64,000 nt of DNA from Xenopus tropicalis (GCF_000004195.4 NC_030684.2:72461392-72525391), one strand, 5' to 3'. Counted from the stretch's first letter, positions 1-12,199 are shown. Notes: generated by a model not told the origin, from the letters alone. Numbers and translations are program-made.

Positions 1-383
1 CTGTAACATCAGACATGCAAAGTTTTTTCAGTCCAAGGCAGCGCCAGGACCCTTCTGGATCCACCCTCCGAGAACGCCTCGACCGGCAGGTAGCGGACTA
101 CCTGGCATTAACTGCAGATATTGACACTCTGAGGAGCGATGAACCCCTGGACTACTGGGTGCGCAGGCTTGATCTGTATCCAGAGCTGTCCCAATTTGCC
201 ATAAATCTCTTGTCTTGCCCTGCCTCAAGTGTCCTCTCAGAAAGGACCTTCAGTGCAGCAGGAGGGATTGTAACTGAGAAGAGAACTCGCCTAGGTCACA
301 AAAGTGTTGATTACCTGACCTTTATTAAAATGAATGAGGCATGGATCTCGGAGGGTTACTGCACGCCGGAAGACTTGTTCTGA
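1..383 (+). CDS. hAT transposase, C-terminal dimerisation domain (partial)
   Basis: The frame is open from the window edge and stops at 381-383, so only the last 125 or so codons are visible. It contains the hAT C-terminal dimerisation signature: residues around 'LSCPASSVLSERTFSAAG' followed by 'KRTRL' and a hydrophobic 'DYLTFIKMN' helix. This domain joins transposase monomers and completes the RNase H-like fold. ZBED-type host proteins share it, but the transposon terminal repeat downstream at 1840 favours a mobile element. No frameshift or stop is seen in the visible part. The BED finger and the catalytic DDE residues would lie upstream. Confidence 0.8.
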   Translation, partial: VTSDMQSFFSPRQRQDPSGSTLRERLDRQVADYLALTADIDTLRSDEPLDYWVRRLDLYPELSQFAINLLSCPASSVLSERTFSAAGGIVTEKRTRLGHKSVDYLTFIKMNEAWISEGYCTPEDLF

Positions 384-534
384 CTGCCCATGCAGCTGTC
401 CTTCTCTGCACGCCGCTTGACACCACACACAGCTGTCCTTTAGCGTCCTCCTCCACCACCGTACAAACTAGGGTGCAAATCCTACTGGCTTAATTTTAAG
501 CCAAACTTTTTGGACAGGTAAATCCTGAATTTTT

Positions 535-1090
535 CTGTCTTCTGTGCTTGGCACCCTATCTTAGTTCTTTGAAAGGGTTTGCCTGGGGCATGGTTGTGAT
601 ACCATTTATCTAACATAGTTTTTCTGTCTTCTGTGCTTGGCACGCTATCTTCATTTTTTTTAAGGGTTTGCCTGGGGATTGGTTATGATACCATCTATCT
701 TTGATGTTTTTTCTGTCTTCTGTGCTTGGCACGCTATCTTCATTTTTTAAAGGGTTTGCCTGGGGATTGGTTATGATACCATCTATCTTTGATGTTTTTT
801 CTGTCTTCTGTGCTTGGCACGCTATCTTCATTTTTTTAAAGGGTTTGCCTGGGGCATGGTTGTGATACCATTTATCTAACATATTTTTTCTGTCTTCTGT
901 GCTTGGCACGCTATCTTCATTTTTTTAAAGGGTTTGCTTGGGGATTGGTTATGATACCATCTATCTTTGATGTTTTTTCTGTCTTCTGTGCTTGGCACCC
1001 TATCTTAGTTCTTTGAAAGGGTTTGCCTGGGGCATGGTTATGATACCATCTATCTAACATATTTTTTCTGTCCTCTGTGCTTCAGTGGCT
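535..1090. repeat. 88-89 bp tandem repeat, about 6 copies
   Basis: CTGTCTTCTGTGCTTGGCAC recurs at 535, 624, 713, 801, 890 and 979, and a diverged copy starts at 1068. Each unit then carries a T-rich run, 'AAAGGGTTTGCCTGGGG' and 'GGTTATGATACCATCTATCT'. Two unit types (GCATGGTTGTG and GATTGGTTATG) alternate irregularly. It lies in the 3' non-coding part of the hAT element. Short open frames inside it are by-products of the repetition. Confidence 0.85.
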
Positions 1091-1840
1091 GCAACAAAAA
1101 ACCCATAATTTTTCAGGAATGTACACATTCCTGATTTTTCAGGGTTCTGCAACAGCGGCAAAATTGTATCTTTTATGGTCACCACAGGTGATCAAAAAGG
1201 TAGGACAAAACTGGGCCCACACTGCAGAATCAGTGTTTTTTGGTTCACGTCACTGTACATTGAATTACCTCTGCCTGACCATGCACGTGCGCACAAGCAC
1301 GGTGATTGCTAAACACACCACTACAGAAATATTCCCACTGACAGGACGAACGTCCTGGAGGTGACAAGCAACTAGTAAAAACTATTATTCGCTCACTTGA
1401 CGGTATCATTAAAGCTTTTTGAGTTTTTTTTCGTTGCAGTAAACGCGACGTTTTGTCTTTGCGTGTGAACCGGCCGTAACCTTTACACGACTTGATTGGC
1501 ATGTAGACGCCGGACTTTTTAAAGCAGTTTATTACATAAGTTTAGGAATGTAGTGTGATTTCTGCCCTTTACAGCACAAAACGCAATGCTGTGTCAACAA
1601 CGTAATTTTCAGATAAATTTTTGCCCTTGATCCCCCTCCTGCATGCCACTGTCCAGGTCGTGGCACCCTTTAAACAACTTTAAAATCAGTTTTCTGGCCA
1701 GAAATGGCTTTTCTAGGTTTTAAAGTTCGCCTTCCCATTGCAGTCTATGGGGTTCGCAAAGTTCGCGAATGTTCGCACTTTTTGTCAAAAGTTCGCGAAC
1801 GGGTTCGCGAACTTTTTTGGCGAGGTTCGCTACATCTCTA

Positions 1841-2210
1841 GAAGGGAACTGAGTTTAGAAAGCAGCCCCTGGCATTGTCAGTAACAACAATCTCCAAGCA
1901 TAGATTCTGAGCTCATTTATTAAATGAAGTCCGAAAATCAAGCCTTAACAGCTAATGGGCAGGTTTCTATAGTTGGTGTCATGTGTTGCTAGGTAAGATA
2001 CAGGAATGAAGAGTAGAAATCATGTACAATACTGATAATTCTACTGAGGGGATAATGTTAATCCTCAGAATTGTTTCTGGAACATGTAACAGGTCATTTA
2101 TGACTGCATGTCCTTTATCCAGAGGAGTGATCAGACACAAATCACCATGTTTTTTCCAACAAGACCATCATAGCTGCAGTCAATGGCAGTCATGAATGGC
2201 ACTCAGTGTG
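1841..2210. other. Unannotated spacer
   Basis: AT-rich single-copy-looking sequence between the hAT end and a T2-type MITE. I see no coding signature, repeat or RNA gene. Confidence 0.4.
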
Positions 2211-2653
2211 TTAAAGGAACAGTAACACCAAAAAATGAAAGTGTATAAAAACAATTAATATATTATGTACTATTGCCCTGCACTGGTAAAAGTTGTGTGT
2301 TTGCTTCATAAACACTACTACAGTTTATATAAATACCCTGCTGTGTAGCCATGGGGGCAGCCATTTAAATTGAAAAAAGGAGAAAAGGCACAGGTTACTA
2401 AGCAGATAACAGATAAGTAGCATAGATTCCCATTGTATTCTTCACAGTTATCTGTTATCTTCTTATGTAACCTGTGCCTTTTCTCCTTTTTTCAATTTAA
2501 ATGGCTGCCCCCATGGCTACATAACAGCTATTTCTATTAACTATAGTAGTCTTTCTGAAGCAAACACGCAACTTTTACCAGTGCAGGGCAACAGTACATT
2601 ATATTTTAATTATTTTAAAACATTTTTATTTTTTAGTGTTACTGTTCCTTTAA
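2211..2653. mobile_element. T2-type MITE (TTAA target)
   Basis: A 443 bp element with terminal inverted repeats: TTAAAGGAACAGTAAC on the left, GTTACTGTTCCTTTAA on the right. The arms pair far inward (GCAGCCATTTAAATTG around 2355-2372 against its complement near 2493-2508), so the whole unit can fold back. The TTAAAGGRR opening is the hallmark I know for Xenopus T2-family MITEs. A second copy lies at 10484-10898 and a half copy at 61240-61321. It is non-coding. Confidence 0.85.
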
Positions 2654-4009
2654 AATGCATGCAATTGGGGTTGTGCATTTTTATGAATTGGATACAAATA
2701 GCAGCCAAGATTGAGCAACCCATTAGAAGGCGATTACTGTGTGATTCTTTGGACACAAGTCTACTTCAGTTAAGGAGTTGTCTTTCAGGTTGATTTTTTT
2801 ATGTCTTTCTCCAAATCAGCTAGAATTTAGGTAGTGGTGATATGACCATAATTCCAACTTCAAGGACAGTATTTTTTAACTGAACTGCTGTGTACATATG
2901 AAAATAATTGTCTGACCAAGCATAATCCCCAATTGTACATACATTTCTCTTGAATAAATATATACAGAGAACCATAAAGACACAGCAGTGGATTATGACT
3001 TTCCAACTGGAGGCCAGATATAGCCCTCTGAAGAGTTTTTATGGTTCCTTACCTATCCAAGTAGAGCACAGACATATTTAATTAGAAACACAGTTTAAAT
3101 AATAAGTAAACTTTTGTATAAAAAAATCTTTAAAATGTATCTATTCCCCAGAATAACATGCTTCAGTCTAACCTCTTTCTCAGTACAAAAATTCAATTAT
3201 CTGCAGCACAGATCCTCCACTTGCTGTACCAGTGTGAAGCTCCACCCCTTTAGTTTCCTGAGGCCGTCCCCTTCTTGGACTGTCTAATTAGTCGAAGAGA
3301 TATTTACTGAGCATGCCTGAAAAGAGAAGGTCCCAGTGAGAAATTTTGCAAGCTCAAGGCTGTCAGTAATGCAGAGGCAAGCCTGCCTGGGGATGTCTCA
3401 CATGAGGAGGAGTATAGAGATGCTGAAGACAGAGATTTTATCATGTATCTTTGCAAAGGGGAAGAAGCACTCCAGTCTGTCGGCAATGCCTTTAAATCAT
3501 TTATTTGCAGAATTTGGCCTCGCCAAATGAGCAGATCTTACCGTGTCTGGCCACCTTTAGTGCAAGATGCATGAAACATGTCAGGTGATGTTTTTAATGG
3601 TTTCAATAAATATCTAGTTTTAAACAACATCCTTCTTCAGTATCTTGGACTTGATTTTGTGAATCTTTTTTTAGACCTGGACCAAACTCTGCAGCAGTTA
3701 TTACACTTGCAACCCTGGTGCTCTGCTCTTACAATGAATGTTAGTGTTTCTGGCACCCCAACTAGATTATTGCTCTATGGATATCTGACTAAACATCTTA
3801 TTGAGCCACAGACTGGCTTGTTAGAAGTCTATGTGAAATTACAGCATTTGTGAAGTTTTAAAAATAGAAAAATACATCACCATAGGGATCTCTATCCTGT
3901 TGGTTAGACAGAGATGTAGCATTTAGACAGTATAGTTTCTCCAGCTCTCCAGTGCTGCACCACAAGTAATTATATATTGAATTATATCTATACATGTATG
4001 TATTGAGCT
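2654..4009. other. Unannotated stretch
   Basis: No recognisable gene, RNA or terminal repeats. Open frames of 60-91 codons exist at 3304-3853 on both strands but lack any motif or splice context I recognise; I treat them as chance. Confidence 0.35.
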
Positions 4010-4750
4010 CACCTTCTGTTACTCTACTTCTCTGCTACATTCCATTTCCTTTTCTTGGTCTATTCCAATTTTGTTCTTTCCCTTTTTTCCACTTTATTTT
4101 AAAGGACTAGTGTCCCAACTTTATGTTTTAATCCCCCTTCCATGTATTCAACTTATTTTCTCCTCTTGCTTTTTCTCTCAAATACTGCTATACACCTTTC
4201 CTCTTCTGCTCTCCCATTCTTTCTTATTTCTTTTTTAGTATCCCACTATTTATCTATTCCTACCCTACTTTATTGCCTTTCCTTGCCTTTATTTTACCCC
4301 CTTTCCTTTTTTTCTCCCCTTTGCCAAAACTCTTTCTATTTTCATACCACTGGTTCTCCAATCTTGTGGTTGCCTTTTATTTCTATCTTTCTTTTCTCCT
4401 CTCCCTATATGTTCTGTCTTATCTTTTCTGCACCTTTTTCACTTTCTTATTCACACCCACACAGTTGTCTTTCTGTTATCTAAGCGTCTACTCTATCTTC
4501 TTACAGTATTATGTCTTTTTACTATTTTATTCTTTTCCTTCCTTCCCCATATTTTCTTTTTGTCCAAATTCCTCTGCCATTTTTTTATTCTGCTCCTGCA
4601 TTATCGTCCTCCTTTCCATTTTCTTTCTGGACAAACCCCAGCCTATCCTCCTTTTTTGTAGTTGCCTCCAGCTATATGATCAGTCTCTTCTTTATGGCTC
4701 TTCCCTTGCCACTCTCTCCTTCTTCCTTACTTCCCCTGGCAGGTCCACAG
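4010..4750. repeat. Long pyrimidine-rich tract
   Basis: About 740 bp in which the plus strand is dominated by C and T with few purines, in irregular CTTTT/TCCTT arrangements and not as a simple microsatellite. The bias alone leaves long overlapping open frames on the plus strand made of Phe, Leu, Ser and Pro; these are compositional artefacts. Confidence 0.6.
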
Positions 4751-5030
4751 AAAGCTAATGATCTTCTACCTCACTTCCTCTCCACAGGAATATATCCACA
4801 GGAGTACTGTATATTAAGGGATGAAAGGTCAGCAGCTAAAGTTCAGTGCTTGGAAAGGCTGCCTCCATTGCTACCCTTAATATATAGTTATTGTACCTTC
4901 CTCTGAAATAACTAGATGTAAAGCAAGAAATATTTGAGCAAAAGTCTAAAATAAGATTTTTTCAACTCAAGTTTTTCAAAACTTTTTGAATTCCATAGAT
5001 GAGTTATTCTGATTATGTAAAAAGACTATG

Positions 5031-5606
5031 GGGCCGATTCACTAAAGGTCGATAAAATGAGTGCTATTTATAGCATGCGGTAAAAATTTTATCACTTCTT
5101 ATTTTTTGTGACTTAATGCTCGATTCACTAAAAGGACACTGAATTAAGAAGCGATGTTCTTGGCGTTATTTATCTCGTGATGACTGATTTTCAAGTGGTA
5201 TTTTCCGCCGCGTGCTGTATTTTGCGCAAATTATTAGCGCACGTAACCATTACTTTCTGAAAACTACTGTTCTGAAAATTACCATTTCCCTGAAAACTGG
5301 AGGATGCATAACTCTAGGGCAAAAAAATCCGACTGCAAACTCCATCTTGTCACCACAGACAATCACCAGCTGCAATTTTGTTTAGCAACGCCTACTCCTG
5401 GGAGGCGTTAAGTTTCACAGTAATTAATATTATTTTTATGCGATAATTACCTCAATGCATTAATTACCTCAATATGGTATTTTGCGCATGTGATATGAGT
5501 GTTAACACATGCAAAATGACTTTGATGAATTGGTACTTATTTATCGCATGCTTTTTAACGCAGAAAACCATGCGATAAGCGTTATAGACCTTTAGTGAAT
5601 CGCCCC
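5031..5606. mobile_element. PIF/Harbinger-like MITE
   Basis: Terminal inverted repeats GGGCCGATTCACTAAAGGTC (left) and GACCTTTAGTGAATCGCCCC (right). Flanks read TAT on both sides, suggesting a 3 bp target duplication. The GGGCC start and 3 bp duplication suggest a PIF/Harbinger relative, but no transposase is present. The same terminal motif ends the elements at 44805-45896 and 46451-49434. Confidence 0.65.
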
Positions 5607-7370
5607 TATGTGAGCTCATGTATACTTGCCCATGCTGCTCTGCCACACATCTTTCTGCCTGGTGTAAATAGCGTAAATATCTAAAATAAACTAATTAGTG
5701 GTGTGTTTGCAAATACAAGGCAAGAATGAAATCTTGTACAGTGGAGTGATAACCAAAGAGTGTAGCAGTTTTTTTAAAGTTAAGCTTTAATATTATTGTT
5801 ATTATTTGAATGAAAATTGTTCAGAACAATTAAGTCAAAATGACAAATGAGAATTGGATAAATGAGGAAGTATAGGAAGATAAGATATTAGATGGGATTG
5901 CACAAGAATGTTGGTAAAAAAGTGGGGTAAAAAACATCAGAAGCAGTGGAAATGAAGAAAGGTAAAGAAAGGGGGTCCAGTAGAGAAGAAAAAGTAAAAC
6001 ATTTGAAAATAACAGACATGCTGCTCTCAGTTCAAATTAAGTTTTATGAAATATCAACTTTAATCTGGAATTAAGAAGTAATATTTGTACCACATAATCA
6101 TGCTATATAAAAAACAACTGCATACACACAAAAAATACATATTTTCAGTCTGATTTACTAGCAGAAAAGTCAAGAAGTCCAGAACATGAGAGAAAGTATT
6201 TAGGCCTGTGGCACAAAAGACTAAATCTGTGCTTTTGTGTCTTTACAGATGGCAGAGAAGCACCTGCTCATAGCTACATGGTCAGTCATTTAGATCAGGT
6301 AGAGACTGGATTAAAGGTGGGTTTTGGACATAAGGTCCCGCACCTGCTAGTGACAAGTAGATTCTATTAAACTAAAAGACATGGTGAATGCCCACGATCA
6401 GGCCTCTACTCCGTCAGTTTAAAACTAATGTTGCAGAATAAACCCCATGTGCCATAGCCATTAACATTTTAATTTCCTATGTGTGGTTTTATATAGTCTT
6501 TGGGCCCTATACATGTTATGAAGAAAGTCCAGCATGGTACAGGGTTGAGTATTAGCAGATCTCAAAAGCAGAGCATAATTCCTTGATTATATCAGTGAGT
6601 TGATTGACAGTGTTACATAAAGCACAAAAAGCAGCCCAGCTCTTGATGTTAACAGCATGTCTTCTCCTGGCAGATTAACTCATTAGATCTGAAAAAATAA
6701 CAAAAAATAGATTTACTTATAATAATAATTTGGCAACTGAAATACACAAATACATTAGTAGAGCATATCTGACCTTATACAGTTTAATGAGAATTTAACT
6801 AGACTTACTAATTAATGGGCCAGTAACCTGAATTGTTATATACAGTATGTGCAAAGGTATTAGGAGATTGGATAGAAGGTATTTGACATAAAGCAATGAT
6901 TACAAAGTATAAATTTTGCCCACAATAACCTATACCAGCAGATGTTTGATTTCAAACAGCCGGCCAGTAAATGCTGCCTACTGAATGGCAGCTATAAGTT
7001 ACTAGACAAATTTAAGACCAATTATTACATTACCCACTATGTAATTTTTATTATTTCTAACACTTGAGGTGGCCATACACGTTCAGATTTTAGTCTCCAT
7101 CCAAAGAACATCCAGATATCGATTGTATGTTTAAAAGCAACGAACTAAAACTAACATTCAGATTGAAATTGTAAAGTCCTAAAAATAACAAATCAGAGGA
7201 TGTTCTGACCATTAATAATTGTTTGACAAAAATCAAACTTGATGTCCCTTAAATACATTGTAGGTCACACAAGGATATCATCAGATACACAATACATGCA
7301 CAGATTACCTGTTTGACTATCGCCATGTTATAAAAATTATTGGGACGATAACTTGGAGCCCACATCCTGT
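5607..7370. other. Unannotated AT-rich stretch
   Basis: No gene signature found. A consensus-like acceptor and donor flank about 50 bases near 6250-6299, but the enclosed sequence has a stop in each useful frame and nothing supports an exon. The start at 7070 (GGTGGCCATACACG) resembles the edge of a diverged MITE whose other end I could not find. Confidence 0.3.
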
Positions 7371-7477
7371 CACTATTATATCAGCATGTGTAAGTCACAC
7401 TATTATATCAGTACGTGTATGCCACACTAATATATCAGTATGTGTATGCCACACTAATATATCAGTATGTGTATGCC
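7371..7477. repeat. 27 bp tandem repeat, 4 copies
   Basis: Unit CACACTAATATATCAGTATG plus TGTATGC, repeated four times with few changes. AT-rich minisatellite without coding potential. Confidence 0.8.
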
Positions 7478-7933
7478 AGCTTTGGAACTGACTGCAGTGA
7501 CTCACTGCACTGCCCAACTAGGAGCAGGCAAAAAATGTCATATATAGGCTGCACCACAATACTGGTATAAGGCTCTGTACTTCATACCAGTCATAAGCAG
7601 AGCTTATTGCAAACACCTTCTATGCCCTGCTGTTGTACCTGACCCATGTGATGCTCAAGGTATGACCATGACTCTCCCCATTTTGTCAGAAGCCACTCTG
7701 GGCTTGCTACATCTGGTCTTTTTGCACACTTTTTGCATGAACTAAGCTACTGGTATCCACAAATACACAATTTCAGTAACATAAACACATCAGCTCTGTT
7801 ACATTATTTACTGTAAATGCTGTGTTGTTCAGTTTGAAACCAAGAAAGGCTTTCCTTTTCCTTACAACCTGATTAATTTAGCAATTAGTCCCTGACTCTC
7901 TTATTTTTTCCTTGCAATCTGGATGAGTCTTGG

Positions 7934-8211
7934 CAGGCCCAGATTTCTGGCGAGGCCACAAAGGCCCGGGCCTAGGGCGGCACAAACTTAGGGGCAGCAT
8001 GCCGCTCCGCCGCAGCGCAATTTTTAAACTTTGCTCTCATACAGAGCAATGGGGACCTCTCCCCACTGTTCCATATGGGACTTTTACTGTTCGGGAATGT
8101 GCATGCGCGCTCGGTGGCGGGGGTTTCAAGTGTTCGCGCATGCACAGAAGCGGGGTGGGGGACGAAGAATGGGAGCAGCCTCGGGGTGCCCCCATTAGAA
8201 ATCCCGCGCTG
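7934..8211. mobile_element. hAT-type MITE with 8 bp target duplication
   Basis: A 278 bp GC-rich insertion beginning CAGGCCCAGATTT and ending AAATCCCGCGCTG, flanked on both sides by AGTCTTGG (7926-7933 and 8212-8219). CAG...CTG ends and a perfect 8 bp duplication identify a hAT-type non-autonomous element. Its high GC content and GCGCATGC motifs contrast with the AT-rich neighbourhood. A 97-codon frame inside is not convincing as a gene. Confidence 0.75.
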
Positions 8212-9057
8212 AGTCTTGGGTAATGTTACCAGAAATTTAGGGACACAGTGAAAAACAGTTTACATACAATTTATTAATGATTCAAATCCTTTGGTTTAGA
8301 GAACTACCAGGACGCCTACTGGTACTAAAATTACCCAGTATTAATTTAATGAATCTACTAAAAACAAACTAGTCTCTTTACCTTTAAATCCATCAATGTT
8401 TAATAAATTACATAAGCTAAAAATGAGTTGGCCATCCAACTCACTGTATATATGCAATATATACATGCACAAAGTTAAAAAAAATTATATACATAGCCCT
8501 AAAAAAACCAATAGTAAAAAAAATTACCAATAGCTATCAAAAGTTAAACTCATAAAAAGTTAATAAAGCATTAATTAAAATCAGAGAATAATGTGGATTA
8601 AAATTCATAAAAGTTCTCCTTTCAACAAACAGTATATCAAGCAACTACTAGAGCAGGGTTGTGTGCCTAGACAGGGATACAATTCCCACTTGAGAGCAAT
8701 TAGGAACTTGGTTATGCAGGTAAAGAGTTAGGAATACTGCACTGATGGTATGATTTTTTTTTTTTTACTAACAATGAATTTAGTATGTGCTACTTATTAT
8801 TATTATTATTAATTGTTAACTTTGTGTGTATTTACTGCTGTTGGTTAAGTATTCATTCTGGGGGTATAGGTTTCCTTCATAAGCATTTATATGGCGCCCC
8901 CTATGAACACAAGCGCGCAGTACTAACATTTTCAGCCATCTTGTGTGTGCTCAGTGTCGGAACAAGAGGGCACCAGGCCCCCTGCAAAATAAACCACAGA
9001 GGGGTCTGACATGCACAGCACCCAACCCCACTACTGCTGCCTCCTACTTGTACAGTG
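8212..9057. other. Unannotated AT-rich stretch
   Basis: Contains a T-run (8754-8766) and a short TTA microsatellite near 8790-8810. No gene, RNA gene or complete element recognised. Confidence 0.3.
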
Positions 9058-9112
9058 TAGCCTCCACCAGAAAAATTCCAACCCTCGGTACCACAGAAGT
9101 TGGACAGCACTG
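9058..9112. mobile_element. Terminal fragment of a hAT element
   Basis: Ends in AGAAGTTGGACAGCACTG preceded by a CCCTCGGTACC segment. This matches one end of the hAT elements at 35312-37980 and 59662-60710 (CAGTGCTGTCCAACTT, inverted). The opposite end is not found nearby, so this is a truncated copy or one whose limits I cannot set. Confidence 0.5.
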
Positions 9113-9764
9113 ATATAGGGGATAAATAGGAGGTAAATAGATCCCAATATAAACAGTTTTTGTTACGCTATAATAAGTAAATATTACCTTAAATTAATTT
9201 GCTAACAAGTCAGTCAGTTCATTGAGGGTCAGTGGAATTTGCCCTATGTTAAACCCCTTCCCACCTGCCTGCCTCTGCCACACTCTCTGCCTTGTTATTG
9301 CTTGATACCAAAGTTACATAATGACTCTATGTAAATAAGTAAGTTTCTAGGCAAGTCATGGCAGTTTTAGCAGAAGTGACAAAAACTGCATAACTATTTG
9401 CGACATGTCAGCACCCTCTGTTTGGAAAACGATTTACTGGGGACAACAGACCCCCTTTACACATACAGAGGCAGTGGAACATTAGAGTTAGGTTGAGTAA
9501 ATGCATTGCCACATTCATTTATAATGCCCCCACCTAGAACCAGGGCAAATGGGGCATCTGCTCAATGGCCACTGATTTGAAGGCCTACTATGCCACTATA
9601 TCTTAATTTTTTTTCACTCCCTTCCTCTTAGTGCTACCCCTGATGCTGCCGCTGCCCTCTTCACCCACCTCTGTGCTCCATGCTTTTTGGAAAGAGATCC
9701 AAGATGACTGTGCATTTCACCGTGGAACACACAGCCATCTTAGATTGTTTCACAGGTGTTTAAA

Positions 9765-10440
9765 CCAGGCAGTATTAATGTGACTGCTCTGGAATTAATG
9801 GAGTGCTTATTGGCTTATTTTTTTTTAGTGATCTTACTGGCATGTCTGAAGTTAATGGTGTGCTTATTGTCCATTTGCCAGTGATCTTACTGGTTTGTCT
9901 GGGATTAATGGAGTGCTCATTGGCCATTTCTACAGTGATTATACTGGCACAGCTGGGGTTAATATGCTGATTAATTATTTTCTGTAGTAATTAAACTGGC
10001 ACATGACGTAGGGGTTTAATATGCTAATTATCCATTTTCAGTAGTAATTATACTGGCACTTCTAGGGTTAATATGCCTGTTATCCATTTTATTTAGGGAT
10101 TATAATAGCACATCTGGGGGTTAATATGCTCCTTATCCAGTGTTGGACTGGGACCCCAGGGGCCCACCAGAAAACCTTAGACCTAGGCCCGCTTTCCAAA
10201 CTATTTTTCCTCCTTTCCTCACCCAACCTCTTTATTCTCCTAGTCTCTTTTATTTACATGCTAGCCTCTATTCTTCCAACTATTTCTCCTATTTATTCCC
10301 ATTCAGAAATAAGGAATGAAGTAGGCCAAATGGTCAGGAGCAGGAGGGCCCACTGACCCCTGGGCCAACCGGGAGTTTTCCTGGTATCCTGGTGGGCCAG
10401 TCCGACACTGTCCTTATCCATTTTCTGCAGTAATAATACA
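9765..10440. repeat. Degenerate tandem repeat of roughly 55-65 bp units
   Basis: A repeated sentence of the type 'GGGTTAATATGCT..TTATCCATTTTC.GTAGTAATTATACTGGCAC' recurs about nine times with strong divergence. It is interrupted by the hAT MITE at 10138-10410, whose insertion duplicated TCCTTATC from one unit. Confidence 0.65.
10138..10410. mobile_element. hAT-type MITE inside a tandem repeat
   Basis: Inverted ends CAGTGTTGGACTGG and CCAGTCCGACACTG, flanked on both sides by TCCTTATC (10130-10137 and 10411-10418). A clean 273 bp non-autonomous hAT insertion with no coding capacity. Confidence 0.85.
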
Positions 10441-10483
10441 TGTAAAGAGGTAAAATAAAGGATTTTTTAAATTATGTAAATAG

Positions 10484-10898
10484 TTAAAGGAACAGTAACA
10501 CCAAAAAATGAAAGTGTTTTAAAGTAATTATAATATAATGTATTGTTGCCCTGCACTTGTAACACTGGTGTGTTTGCTACAGAAACACTACTATTGTTTA
10601 GATAAATAAGCTGCTGTGTAGCCATGGGGGAAGCCATTCAAGCTGGAAAGAAGGAGAAAGGGCACTGTTATATAGCAGATAACAGATAAGCTCTGTATAA
10701 TATAATGGGACTTTATCTGTCATCTGCTAAGTAACCTGTACCATGTCTTCTTTAAATGGCTACACAGCAGGATTGTTTATATAAACTATAGTAGATATTC
10801 TGAAGCAAACACACAAGTTGTACCAGTGCAGGGCAGCAGTACATTATATTGTAATTACTTTTTTATACTTTTATTTTTTGGCGTTACTGTTCCTTTAA
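10484..10898. mobile_element. T2-type MITE (TTAA target)
   Basis: Second copy of the family at 2211-2653: TTAAAGGAACAGTAACACC on the left, GGCGTTACTGTTCCTTTAA on the right, with the same fold-back internal sequence (TGTAGCCATGGGG, AGCAGATAACAG). Confidence 0.85.
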
Positions 10899-11739
10899 GC
10901 AATGTGCAGGCTCTACTAGCAAGGGGCTGCAAGCCCCCTTGCAATAAACCATAAAAGGGAGTGCTTTGGTAGGGCCCTCCCTCTTTTGGCCTGAAAACAT
11001 CCTGAGGTAGCGTCCAGGCAGTAGTGGCCAGACCTACTGGGGAGGTTGGTACCTTCAGAGCTAGCTAGAAGTTAGCAGTGGGGCATGAGTTCACTTTAGG
11101 AGGGAAAGGTAGTGAGGCTTGTGAGAAAGGACAGCCTGTTGTCCTGACAAGGAGTGAGCATTGAGGGAAAGAGCCCTAGGAGCAACTGTACACCAGGTAG
11201 TGAGTTAAGTGTAGGTGTAGGTTGTAGGTGTAGGTTAGAAGAGAACCTACAGGGGAAACTTGGGCACTGTAAGGAGAAGCCAAGAGACAGAGAATGTGCA
11301 GAAGTACTGTGCATTGTATAACTATCATCCTTGAATCGGTAACCTGTGCCCCAGTCTGTAACCTGACTCCCTGCAAGAAGCTATTTAATAAACTGTCCCT
11401 GGTTCATCACTACTGTGTGAAGATGCCTAGGGGTGCAACCAGAAATTGGACACAGTCAAAATAATTTTTCCGTGCTGCATGCAGCAGGATTAATAGGGCC
11501 CACCAATTGAATCATTGCCCAGGGCCCACTAAGGCAGAAAATGTGGAAGGAACAGGTCAGTTTTATATATTATTCCCCTAGAAAACAAACAAAGATAAAC
11601 TCATTGCTCATTCCAAAAACACACAAGGCAGGACACTTGCAGGCACAAAACAAGCTAAAGCACAGATCCACAACCCTGTATATTATAGATGTAAAGAAAA
11701 CACACAACAACCTACTTATGGTCTCATTTGTTTTTCCTT
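10899..11739. other. Unannotated; possible degenerate solo LTR
   Basis: A TATA-like ATAAAAGG near 10950 and an AATAAACTG near 11385 are arranged as in a promoter and polyadenylation signal of an LTR, ending near 11456. No matching target duplication or second LTR is visible, so this is only a suggestion. No gene found. Confidence 0.25.
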
Positions 11740-11835
11740 TCCACTTCTCTCCAAATCTTCAAACATGCCCTAAAGACCCACCTGTTTACAGAAGCCTATT
11801 TGATACACAATTATTAGAGACGAACATACTGTAGA
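11740..11835 (+). pseudogene. L2-like LINE, extreme 3' end of the ORF
   Basis: One plus-strand frame reads 'LQIFKHALKTHLFTEAYL', resembling the conserved C-terminal tail of L2-type LINE polyproteins (FK..LKTHLF..A). Only about 30 codons are recognisable. The region upstream is too diverged to extend. Confidence 0.45.
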
Positions 11836-12199
11836 GTAAAGATTCATCAAATCCTTCCCACAAACTTAGATATTGTTTGTAGGCTCCTAATTTGTTTTAA
11901 TTTTGCTGTAACGTAATGCTTAACTTGCTGTACCAAATCACGTTTGTGACAATTATCACACTCAAAATGAAGAATGTAACTGCTATAATTTACAACTATA
12001 TTAGGTGAAAATTCATGGCTGGGTACCTCAGCCTAGGATTTTGCAAATCTGAAAATAAACTGAGGGATTTGGATTCCTCTTTACCCACTGCTGCACTGTA
12101 TCAGACTGGCTGTGGAACGGTCCTTGGTATAATGCTCCCTTTTACTGTCTCCTGTCTGCCAAATAATATTGACCACAAGAGGGTTGATCAAAGCAGTGC

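Larger units (their letters stand above)
1..1840 (+). mobile_element. hAT transposon, right (3') part
   Basis: The window opens inside a hAT-family DNA transposon. It holds the C-terminal end of the transposase frame, then an 88-89 bp tandem array, then about 750 bp of non-coding sequence ending at 1840 in GGTTCGCTACATCTCTA. Its reverse complement, TAGAGATGTAGCGAACC, has the TAGNG/CAGNG start typical of hAT terminal repeats. The terminal 100 bp is rich in GTTCGCGAA motifs in both orientations, as expected of subterminal transposase binding sites. The first eight bases outside are GAAGGGAA, the predicted target duplication; the left partner lies outside the window. Confidence 0.7.

Noticed and set aside
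3304..3853. Possible small genes on both strands (60-91 codons)
   Set aside because: No domain, no splice signals in register, no codon bias visible.
4142..4906. Overlapping Phe/Leu/Ser/Pro-rich frames that look like membrane proteins
   Set aside because: They follow directly from the pyrimidine-rich strand, in more than one frame at once.
6250..6299. Exon-like segment with TTTACAG acceptor and GTAGAG donor
   Set aside because: Short, contains a stop in the useful frames, and no neighbouring exon or homology supports it.
10899..11456. Solo LTR
   Set aside because: Promoter and polyA-like signals only; no target duplication or matching LTR could be found, so not listed as an element.
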